Assembly: GCA_027596195.1 (NCBI GenBank)
Contig: JADGJG010000605.1
Coordinates: 1 to 15,769, forward strand
DNA from: Podochytrium sp. JEL0797
Taxonomy: Eukaryota; Chytridiomycota; Chytridiomycetes; Chytridiales; Chytriomycetaceae
Direction: 5' to 3'
Length of the DNA stretch: 15,769 bases
The stretch's first letter is position 1. Each line of letters begins with the position of its first letter. This document shows, piece after piece, positions 1-7,001 of the stretch. A model generated the notes under the pieces. That model saw nothing but the letters and a program-made list of their open reading frames with translations. It was not told the DNA's origin and searched no databases. The position numbers were made by a program, and so were the translations under genes.

Positions 1-35
1 AGGGCCTTATCTCTACCACCAAAAATTGTGACTTC

Positions 36-83
36 ACGGGTCAAGAGCCGCCGTTTCGACTAGGACGGGTCAAGAGCCGCCGT
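36..83. repeat. Two-copy 19-bp direct repeat at the 3' end of the first gene
   Basis: A 19-bp word (acgggtcaagagccgccgt) occurs at 36-54 and again, identically, at 65-83, a 29-bp period. The intervening 10 bases are not repeated. On the minus strand each copy reads through GGCTCTTGACCC, so each contains a TGA. The copy at 65-83 supplies the stop codon (72..70) of the minus-strand gene described next. This looks like a small local duplication at a gene end. No mobile-element ends or target-site duplication are visible. Confidence 0.9.
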
Positions 84-988
84 AGATCCGTATATTAGGA
101 AACCTGCCAGCAGCAGCCACAAGAGAAACGTCAAGGATCCCATTTCGCAGATCGGCATTTTCATCATCCACGAGCTGCAAAGCAAAAACAACAAGGCGGA
201 CAATGGAATCTGAATATTTGATGACCGAAGCATCTTCAATCGGGGTGAACGACTTTCCAGCTTTCGAGGAGTTGGAACTGGTTCCTGCAATCTTGATTCG
301 TCGACGCAGGGCTTCTGAGCTTGGAGACTTGAGGGCGCCGTTGGAGCTGAGCATGAGGGAGCAGATTGCATCCCTGATAGGATCCAACTGAAAATTGAAA
401 GCCGGCGCGTCCAAAGCCGTGGAGAGCAAGTGGAAACGTGTGCGCGTATCGTGGGCTTTGGCTTGAGCCTCCAACAAGTCCTCCATGGGTTTGAAGAGAG
501 AAAACGAAGCCCACCCAAGCTAACAATAACTTGGTGAGATTTGCGGAGAATGAACGGATACCAAATTTACCTCCTTATAAAGCAATGGCATTTCGTTCTT
601 GTCAACAACAGCTGCCGCAGTTTCCAACTCGCCAAAGAACGTGGCAAAGTTTTCTCCAATACTCCCCATCCCATTTCCGTCGATTGAAAGCAGCTGAATC
701 GATCCCGGAACCAGTTCAATCCAGGTGGCACCATATTCAAACACTTTGTTTCTAATAGAAGCTTGTAATTACACACTGTGTGATCCACCGAGGTGCTTCC
801 GACTTCAGCTCGTTGGGCAGCGGCAACGTCACAGTTGCTTGTCGGACTTGTCGGCTGAGAGTGAGTCGGCTCGTCATCATCACTGGATTGATCCGCTGCA
901 ACAGGAACATGTTGATAAACGCGCTGAATGAACTGAAAGCATTTCACTCACAACACTTGGCTCCGACGGCTTCGTTCGCAGACATCAT
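70..988 (-). CDS. Hypothetical protein, three exons (tentative model, about 225 aa)
   Basis: I do not recognise this protein. The best supported part is the last exon (519..70) joined to 761..571 across a clean 51-nt intron at 570..520 (GTAAAT...TTGTTAG). That junction reads in phase as ...MPLLYKE|LGWASFSLFKPMEDLL. A phase-consistent first exon is 988..952 (MMSANEAVGAKC), spliced across 951..762 (GTGAGT...TTACAAG). At 190 nt this intron is the longest in the window, so the 5' part is uncertain. Lengths of 37+191+450 nt give 225 aa. The product is mixed helical, with a segment near FALQLVDDENADLRNG that resembles a solenoid helix, and no transmembrane segment. An open frame at about 938..777 (QRVYQHVPVAADQSSDDDEP) could instead be an additional exon. 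The stop lies in a duplicated 19-bp word. Confidence 0.4.
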
Positions 989-1536
989 GAGATTTGAATG
1001 AAATTTTCGACCGCCTGAATCATCGTTCCCTTGTTGAAGCTATGCCAACTGATGAATTGCTGCAGCTGTTGGTTTCGGCAGAAGAACTGAAGAAGATTTG
1101 GTAGAAACAACAATGGAAAATATTCTCTTTGTTTCGAGTCAAGTCGAAGAAAAAACAGGTTTTTATTGTGAAGGTTCAAACTCGCACATCTCTATACCTT
1201 CAGAGAAAGGCGGGTTGTTTGACGAGAGACCGCGATATAGGAGCGTAAACTTTCTGTGAATTCGAGTAGTTATTTAAATCAAATAGGTTGGGGGGGAGTA
1301 GGGAGGTGACCGTCTTTTGCAATATCGGCTTGCAGGCAGTCAATCAATCGGTCGGTCGTGAGGGTGCGAGTTTAGTGTGGGGTGGTGTCTAGGTGGTGCC
1401 GTGCGGGCATCCTTTGTAACAACACGTTAGTACCCGAACTCGGCAAATACAAAAAAAACACGAATTCGAGGTGTGCGGTTGATCCGTCCAACTCACCGCC
1501 ACCGTGCATTCGCCTGCCCCAGCCAAAGTGAAGGGC
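989..1536. other. Intergenic stretch, no convincing gene
   Basis: These 548 bases lie between the start of the first gene and the 3' end of a small minus-strand ORF. A minus-strand open frame over 1179..985 has no good ATG context and resembles 5' UTR or promoter (A/T-rich, poly-pyrimidine on the minus strand). There is a G-run around 1289-1306. A donor-like GTGAGT on the minus strand at about 1496..1491 (GGCGGTGAGTTGG) may mark a UTR intron, but I cannot pair it with an exon. No tRNA-like A/B boxes, repeats or long ORF were seen. Confidence 0.5.
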
Positions 1537-1779
1537 TTATTTGCCATGCAGCTTGATTTCCTCAGTGATGGAGTTGGAAGAAGCCACCCATTTGCGCACC
1601 ATCGCCGCGTTCAACCCCTGGTAGTTTGCGATGAGTGCGGCCGCCCCGCGACCGCTGCGACTGGGTGACTGCGCCTTGAGGAGATCAGCCATGTCGGCCA
1701 CAGCCTTCACAATGCGCTGTTTGAACTGCAGGTTGTGCCCGTGGCGGAGTGTCTCAATGGGAATGGAGAAAGCAGGCAT
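1537..1779 (-). CDS. Small hypothetical protein (80 aa)
   Basis: This is an uninterrupted ORF from ATG 1779..1777 to TAA 1539..1537. I do not recognise the product. It has an amphipathic, mostly helical look: MPAFSIPIETLRHG at the start, a middle helix (RIVKAVADMADLLKAQ), a basic hinge (SPSRSGRG) and a second helix (AAALIANYQGLNAAMVRKWV). There is no signal peptide or membrane segment. The balanced amino-acid composition and the lack of low complexity argue for a real protein more than a chance frame, but 80 codons is short and no splice junction supports it. It could also be an exon of a larger gene; a donor-like GTGAGT lies about 40 nt past the stop. Confidence 0.4.
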   Translation of the reverse strand: MPAFSIPIETLRHGHNLQFKQRIVKAVADMADLLKAQSPSRSGRGAAALIANYQGLNAAMVRKWVASSNSITEEIKLHGK

Positions 1780-2083
1780 ATTCGCGTGTGGTCGGAATTG
1801 TCAGCAAAAAAAAGTCCAAAATGGATTTCAATTTCTTTATTCGGGGTTACAATGTGAATGCTCTCCATATCATGCGATTGGATGCGATCGCGTGAGACTC
1901 CAAGGAGACGGAAACGATGCCGATGCCGAATGGAATTGAGTCATCTATTTTTTTCTCAAAGATTTACATATGGGAAGACGGAAGGGTCTTCTTTTTCAAA
2001 AAATACAGTAGAATGGACAATATTAGAATGACAATAAAATAACGATTAAAACCTCCACTTTTTTTTTCACCCGTCCCTCTGGT
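1780..2083. other. 3' flank of the GTPase gene and 5' flank of the small ORF
   Basis: This is A/T-rich, apparently non-coding sequence between two minus-strand genes. It contains poly-T/poly-A runs (for example 1948-1956, 1991-2003 and 2059-2067 on the plus strand). TTTATT at 1836-1841 reads AATAAA on the minus strand, about 245 nt beyond the GTPase stop, and could serve as a distal poly(A) signal. A plus-strand open frame at 1631-1939 is antisense to the small ORF and has no family features. Confidence 0.4.
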
Positions 2084-4223
2084 TCACCGCGGAGAATATT
2101 TTCTCACCATGGCCACAACGCTGCTCTCATCCACAGAGTCCCCCAGCAATTTCTTCAGCAGCGCAATCCTCGCAGCTTCAGCCTCGAGTCCACTCCCACC
2201 CACCAACATCTCCTCACCAAATTCTTCAGCTCCTCGACCACCAGGGCTCCTCATGTCCTCGCCAATAGGCTGTAACTGCCTCCCCAACACTTTCTCAATC
2301 TCCCAAAACTCGGCCGTACCAGAACTCGAGGCCACACTTCCAGGCCTCGGACTCATGAAATCCGCCGAAGCTGAGAGAGGTGGCGGAGCAGCACCCCTGA
2401 CATCAACACCACCCAACTGCAACTCCGACAACCGCACATCCTTTTCAAACTCCTCAATCTCATCTAACATGTTTTGCAGTTTCCCAACAGTCACGGAAGT
2501 CGACGAAGCAGATTTATGCACTCCCTTCCTCAATGGCCCTCCACTCGCCGCAGCAGCAGAGGCCAAAAACTCATCCATATTCGCGCAAACTAGACCTGGA
2601 CTCGCCAATGAAGCGCTACTAAACACCAACCCCGCACCATTCCGCTGCGACGAGAACCCAAGCCCCGTCGTATTCAACACTGGCCGTTTCGGCGGAACAC
2701 TCGCACTTCGCGACTTTGATGATGAACTCCCTCCCTTCTCCTCTCCCAAAAGCACTCGACTCTCCACCCCACGTTTCCCGATCCCTGCATGCCCCGCTGC
2801 TGCCCCCGCATATGGCAACACGATCGCCTCTCCTCCGGGAGAGTACAAAGGACTGTACACCAGCGTGTCTGGCGTTCCCGTCCCATACACGCTGTCTGCA
2901 CTAGCCGGCACGCCGGGGCTGAACGGTCCCGCCATATGCGCGTCAAACATCACGTCGCGTTGGTGGCGCAATGAGCCTTTGCGTGGGGGAGGCAAACTGA
3001 TTGGATTCGTGGCGTAGTCTTGGAGGACTCGGGTGACAAAGTATCGTTCGCTGTCGGTAGGGAGGGTGTTTGAAGCGGGTTGGGATGGCGACGAGGATGG
3101 ACGCGGGTGGGCATTTTCGAGGGTTGATGGAGCGACGGTGGTTGTTGGAGGATTGAAAGAGGGATCGCTCATGGGTCTAGAAATGTTGTTTTGAACACCG
3201 TTGCTGTTTCGGGAATGTCTCCATTTGTTGAGAAGGTCAAAAGACCCCAAACTCGCGTGTGACGCCGCTGACGAAACAGGCTGGAGGTTGGATTGAGACG
3301 AGAGCGAAGGGGACGAGCTGGACATGTTGTGGTAATCTTCGAGGACAGACGAGGAGGTTGGGGAGATGTTGGCTTTGTAGAGTTCGTTGACAAGCGTGAG
3401 GAGGGTTGCAAAGCATCCGTAGACGGCCATGGGAGCGCGAGCAGTTGTTTCTCTGAAGGGGATGCCAAGGGATGCGGCAAGATGTTTTCCGTCTTCGGGC
3501 GAGACTTCGCGTTTGCGGCTTGAGGTGATGATCAATATTTTAATCACCTTTGAGCTGTCAAAACGGCAAGAAAACTCACCCCTTCAGGACTGAGTCCACC
3601 TTGCATCCAACAAGCACCATTGGCACGACGCATCCACGCGCAGCCTCGATAGCTTCGACCAATTGTTCCACTGCTGCAAACGAGGCCGCGTCGCCAACGT
3701 CATAACACAGGAGCACGGCGTCGGAGTCTCTTGCCGCGCTTTGAAGCAGCGTTCCAGTGTGGCTTCCTCCAACCTCGGTGATTGACACTTTGCCAAATCC
3801 GGGCACCGCAAGCCGCGTCGTGTGAGACCCGAGCGTGGCCGCGTATTCGTCGCCAAGCACAAAACGCTGCCCGAACACGTGTGCCGCAAATGCCGCCTTC
3901 AGCGTGGTCTTGCCGCTGTGCGCAGCACCGCAAATGAGGATCGTGGCATTGCCGGTTGTCTGCGCGGGATTGCCGTGCTGCGTGGTTTGCGGGGGCATTT
4001 GGTCCGGGTCAATTTTTTGGAGGGCATGCCCCCCCGCTTCATTTTCAGACAAGGGGGTCCCGGGTCGGGCGGGCGGGATTGAAATCTCCCCCCTGGCTTC
4101 TTCACTCGTGGATTCCACTTCATCCCACTTCGTCCTCCTCTCGTTTCCTTTCTTGGCATTCCTTATTTTTGGGGGTGAGGGGCAGGCAGGGGGTTCATCC
4201 ATCAATACCGGACTATTTTTCAT
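2084..4223 (-). CDS. Atypical Ras-like small GTPase with long disordered C-terminal extension (692 aa)
   Basis: Spliced as complement(3580..4223, 2084..3518). The 61-nt intron 3579..3519 (GTGAGT...CTCAAG) sits directly after the G4 motif, and joining it reads VDSVLKG|RKREVSPEDG in phase. An in-frame TGA three codons before ATG 4223 fixes the first possible start. Residues 1-92 are polar. The G domain follows: G1 GAAHSGKT (99-106), G3 position EVGG (150-153) instead of DxxG, LLCYDVGDAASF (171-182) typical of the Ras fold, G4 GCKVD (206-210) in place of NKxD, and G5 ETTAR (238-242). About 430 residues of Ser/Pro/Gly-rich low complexity come next, ending in a short helix and YSPR, with no CaaX box. 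The family is clear from fold motifs, but the subfamily is not. The G3 change suggests altered or absent hydrolysis (inference). Confidence 0.75.
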
Positions 4224-4647
4224 TTTCTTTCAACTTCCACTGGGGAGGTGCAGGAAATATATGTTTTGGAAGCTTTCTCCCCCTACCTCAATTTCATTTT
4301 CACCTTCAAAGTGATCGAGGAATATGGGAATTGATGTCGTGTATGCCTGCATGGCCGGTTTTGTGTTAATTTCTCTTTTCTTGCTCTTCTTCCTCTTACT
4401 TTCATAAAGCGCAGCAATCAATAGTCACGTGACTGAGGAATCGCGCACGCGCGAGCACTTACTTCTTGCCTCCCTTCAAGGCGGTGCTGTTAGTGTGCAA
4501 TGCTCTCTCTCATATCAAGAATTTAAGAGGTTTTGCATTTAATCACATCAAGGTGTTGAGCAGGTGTTGAACCCAAATTTCGCCGCGGCCAGGCCAGAAA
4601 AGCCCATCAACAAACAACCCACAAACAAACACCACCCCGCAGCACAA
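4224..4647. promoter_or_regulatory. Divergent intergenic region shared by the GTPase and zinc-finger genes
   Basis: These 424 bases separate two genes transcribed away from each other, so both promoters must lie here. It holds a perfect 12-bp palindrome centred on CACGTG (4423-4434), an alternating purine-pyrimidine stretch CGCGCACGCGCG (4442-4453), poly-pyrimidine tracts at 4371-4400, and a CAAC/AAAC-rich leader just before the zinc-finger ATG (4610-4647). No ORF with an ATG start and family features is seen. Confidence 0.6.
4423..4434. promoter_or_regulatory. Palindromic E-box (AGTCACGTGACT)
   Basis: This is a 12-bp perfect palindrome with the core octamer TCACGTGA, the site class bound by fungal bHLH and bHLH-Zip factors of the Cbf1/Pho4 type (established knowledge of the core). 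It sits about 200 bp from both divergent start codons, so it could act on either gene. The same octamer recurs upstream of the methyltransferase gene at 6844-6851. CACGTG alone is expected about four times in a window this size, so it is the extended palindrome and its location that carry the weight. Confidence 0.5.
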
Positions 4648-5461
4648 ATGTCCGCCACTAGAACTTCACACGCCTGTCATTTGTGTCCCAAATGTACGTG
4701 TGCCCGCAACAAGGCGTCTCCCTCCCCTTTCTTTCACCCCCAAATATGCGGGCTGGGGCGTGGGGCGACTCCCTCCCCCTTGCCAAGACATGTGAATCAC
4801 CTCTCCGCAACATTGAGCGCCTTTCCATCACTAACCGTACTTCCTAACTACAAAACACACAGCCTTCCTCCGCATTGAACACTTGAACCGCCACCAAAAG
4901 TGCACGCACCAAGGAATCAAGGAGTTCCTCTGCATCGTCTGCCCCTCCCAATTTGGCCGCAACGATGAACTCCTCAGACACCTCCGCATGCACGTACGCA
5001 AGGGCGAACTCGACGCGAGTGCGGTCCCAACAATGAGGTCTAGGCGTGTAGTGGCTGCTTACCCCGCCCCTCGCAGTCGTACCGGGAAGAAACAGCAGAA
5101 TGGCAACACTATTCTGTCGTTGGAATCCATGGGTGTCAGTGGTGACGCGTGTGGCGGTGCATTCGGCAGTGGAGATTTCAACTTTTCCGCGCTTCGCGGC
5201 AACGCGCCAAGTCCCCTGCACTTTCCCGTGATCCTGCCGTCCCGCTACCCCGTGCAAAGCAACTACTCGTACCAGCAGGCGCAGTACACCTCAGCTGCCG
5301 GTGCGGGTCCCTTGTCGCCACCGTTCTCGCCGTTCCGTGACGATGTTCACTTTTTCTCGCGCCCGGGTCCTGGTCCAAATTTTGCGGCTTGCGGCCAAAA
5401 ACAACCCCCAGCAATGAACTCTCAACCGGACAAAATGTCGTTGCGCTTCCTTTTGGAGTGA
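4648..5461 (+). CDS. Two-finger C2H2 zinc-finger transcription factor, Mig1/CreA-like contacts (214 aa)
   Basis: Spliced 4648..4693 and 4863..5461. The 169-nt intron (GTACGT...ACACAG, branch-like CTAAC at 4844) falls inside finger 1, between its cysteines and helix, and removing it completes the finger in phase. Finger 1 is C10-C13-H26-H31 (four residues between the histidines) and finger 2 is C39-C42-H55-H59. A seven-residue linker joins them but lacks the canonical TGEKP. Helix contact positions -1/3/6 are R19-H22-R25 and R48-E51-R54. These are the residues found in Mig1 and CreA, whose sites are GC-boxes such as GCGGGG. The remaining roughly 150 residues are Ser/Pro/Gly/Ala-rich with aromatic patches and look disordered, as expected for a regulatory region. 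ATG 4648 is the first ATG in frame. It is probably a nuclear DNA-binding regulator; the target pathway is inferred only. Confidence 0.83.
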
Positions 5462-5560
5462 GCTGCCATGGTCGTGCTTGCTGAATTCCTTGTCGGACAC
5501 TTTATTCTTTCCCCTTAGCTTTTAATTTTCTTCTTGTTCAAATATACCACTCTCAACTAT

Positions 5561-5593
5561 TTCTTGAAAAGTCATAACCTTCGGCGGGCGAAG
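5561..5593 (+). promoter_or_regulatory. HSE-like inverted repeat and small hairpin upstream of the BAG gene
   Basis: TTCTTGAA (5561-5568) is a two-unit TTCnnGAA heat-shock-type inverted repeat, 60 bp before the BAG start codon. The third unit after it is imperfect (aaGTC). Immediately downstream, CTTCG-GCGGG-CGAAG (5579-5593) can form a 5-bp stem with a 5-nt loop and again presents TTC...GAAGAA. The location before a co-chaperone gene makes heat-shock-factor control plausible, but a two-unit match is weak on its own. Confidence 0.35.
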
Positions 5594-5627
5594 AAGGGCA
5601 GGGAAAAGAAAAAGAAAAAAATCCATC

Positions 5628-6755
5628 ATGTCGGTGATCATTACACATAAGGGGAAGAAGCTCGACATCCCCTTCTCGAGCACCGACAAACTATCCGACC
5701 TCGTCAACCGATGCTCCGAAGCAACTGGAGTTCCCACTGACCGAATCAAGCTTCTGGCTTCCGGAGGTGAGAGCGTCCTCCCCGGCCCCCGGTCAAACCC
5801 TTGGGCCCCCGCACCAACCCGCCCCCCCTCTCCCCACCTCAGAATCGCCCACCCCCAAGCGAAAACGAAATGTGGAACCAGAGGACCCAGTGGCAGACTT
5901 CTTTGGCAAAGTGGGAAGCAAAATCAGCAACTGGTTTGGCGGCAGCGAGAGTCCGAAACCTCAGCAACCGCAGCAGCAGCAGCAACAAGGCGGGTTCTCT
6001 CGACCGGATTTGGTGCAGAGAGTCAACATGTTTGGAGAACAGGACTTCAAAGGGTCTTATGGTGTGTAAACGTGTTGAACCCTTGTTTGTTTTGCGGGTG
6101 CATCATCTTTCGTCGTGTCTCCCTTCCTCCCTTCCTGAACTCTTCGTCGTGGTGTTCTAATCATTTGCTTTTTCCATCCCTAGTGATGATGAAGGACATG
6201 AACGCCAGCCTGATCCACTACGGAATCAAAAACGGCTCCAAGATCATGATGATGGGCGACACGGCGGTACGTTAAATTCAGAGTCGAATCGTAGTCAATC
6301 ATCCGTTCAAAATCTCATATCCATTCTTTTCCCCCCTGCAAAACCAGCCCCCACCTCGCGCGCCAACCTCCCTCCCTTCCACCCCGTCCGAACAACTCCA
6401 CACAACCACCCCCGAAGACCTCGCCCTCACAACCCTCCAAACAGCCACCGCAACCCTCACAACCACCATCCTCCCCCTAATCGACCAATACATTGCCCTC
6501 GCGGACCAACACACATCCTCAGACTCTCTCGACGCGTCGCGCAGCAAACATCTGCGTCAGGAACACGCACGTATGAGTGAACTCGTGTTGCAAGTGTTGT
6601 TGAAGGTGGACGCGGTGAAGGCGCCGGAGGGGGATGAGGTGGTGAGGATGCGGCGGAAAGAGGCTGTGAGGGAGTGTAACCGGTTGTTGGAGAAGGTGGA
6701 TGCGGTGAAAGATGGGGTGAGAGTATTTGAGGAGGATATGAAGTCCAAGATGTGA
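5628..6755 (+). CDS. UBL-BAG domain co-chaperone (BAG1-like, 282 aa)
   Basis: Four exons: 5628..5766, 5843..6061, 6184..6266 and 6348..6755, totalling 849 nt. Exon 1 begins MSVIITHKGKKLDIPF and runs to IKLLASG, the first half of a ubiquitin-like domain. Exon 3 holds the second half (VMMKDMNASL...YGIKNGSKIMMMG). Exon 4 has a Pro/Thr-rich linker and then the helical BAG domain (about 180-278), including RRKEAVRECNRLLEKVDAV. BAG proteins bind the Hsp70 ATPase domain and promote nucleotide exchange, and the UBL can contact the proteasome (family knowledge). Exon 2 (residues 47-119) inserts a disordered, Gln-rich stretch with PKRKR inside the UBL and is frame-neutral. Overall length is in the range of other UBL-BAG proteins. 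The first exon is preceded by a purine-rich leader and an HSE-like site, and AATAAA follows the stop at 6792. Confidence 0.88.
5843..6061 (+). other. Symmetric phase-1 exon interrupting the UBL of the BAG gene (possible cassette exon)
   Basis: This exon is 219 nt (73 codons) and is flanked on both sides by phase-1 introns, so inclusion or skipping both keep the frame. Skipping joins LLASG directly to VMMKDMNASL and rebuilds a continuous UBL; inclusion inserts 73 residues at the beta3-beta4 turn. The insert contains PKRKR (NLS-like), SKISNWFGG and a polyglutamine run. The upstream intron (5767..5842) is C-rich and has no CTAAY branch site, and the downstream donor is GTGTGT rather than GTGAGT. 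Both suggest weak splice sites. Use as an alternative exon is inferred, not shown. Confidence 0.6.
5962..5988 (+). repeat. CAG/CAA glutamine tract in the BAG gene
   Basis: A short triplet run, CAGCAACCG followed by CAGx4 and CAAx2, encodes QQPQQQQQQ in exon 2. It is a microsatellite-like coding repeat that could vary in length between strains, and it lies in the disordered insert, not in the UBL or BAG fold. Confidence 0.85.
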
Positions 6756-6791
6756 GTGGGAATCGGAACTTAATGAAGACATCCGGAGTTG

Positions 6792-6797
6792 AATAAA
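6792..6797 (+). terminator. Poly(A) signal AATAAA of the BAG gene
   Basis: A canonical AATAAA lies 36 nt after the BAG stop codon (6753-6755) and about 200 nt before the downstream ATG at 7002. Its position suits 3'-end formation for the BAG transcript. Confidence 0.55.
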
Positions 6798-6843
6798 TTG
6801 AAGGCATCATCACACCGTTGCTGTCAGAGTTACGAAATATCTT

Positions 6844-6851
6844 TCACGTGA
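6844..6851. promoter_or_regulatory. E-box octamer TCACGTGA upstream of the methyltransferase gene
   Basis: The palindromic octamer TCACGTGA lies about 150 nt before the ATG at 7002 and 47 nt after the BAG poly(A) signal, in the only space available for the methyltransferase promoter. It is the same octamer as in the 4423-4434 palindrome, which suggests (inference) that one bHLH-type factor could act at both promoters. Confidence 0.4.
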
Positions 6852-7001
6852 GTCATTTCGCGAGAGGGTGAGGGACTGGGGGATCGTTTTTTGTTTTTCC
6901 CCTGGATGCGAAAACTTTCTTTGTGCATCTTGCTTCTCGCTTTCGCTGCAGCCCTTCTGTTTCACCACACCAACAAGCCAACACCAGCAACAACCATCAC
7001 A

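Noticed and set aside
777..938. Possible extra exon coding QRVYQHVPVAADQSSDDDEP on the minus strand
   Set aside because: The flanking signals would need introns of about 19 and 25 nt, far shorter than any other here. Skipping the region with one 190-nt intron keeps the phase. It remains an alternative, so the gene model is marked tentative.
2109..3017. 302-aa plus-strand ORF
   Set aside because: It is antisense to the disordered Ser/Pro/Gly-rich tail of the GTPase gene. The long open frame mirrors that gene's codon bias and has no domain features, while the minus strand carries the G domain, a good splice junction and a terminal stop.
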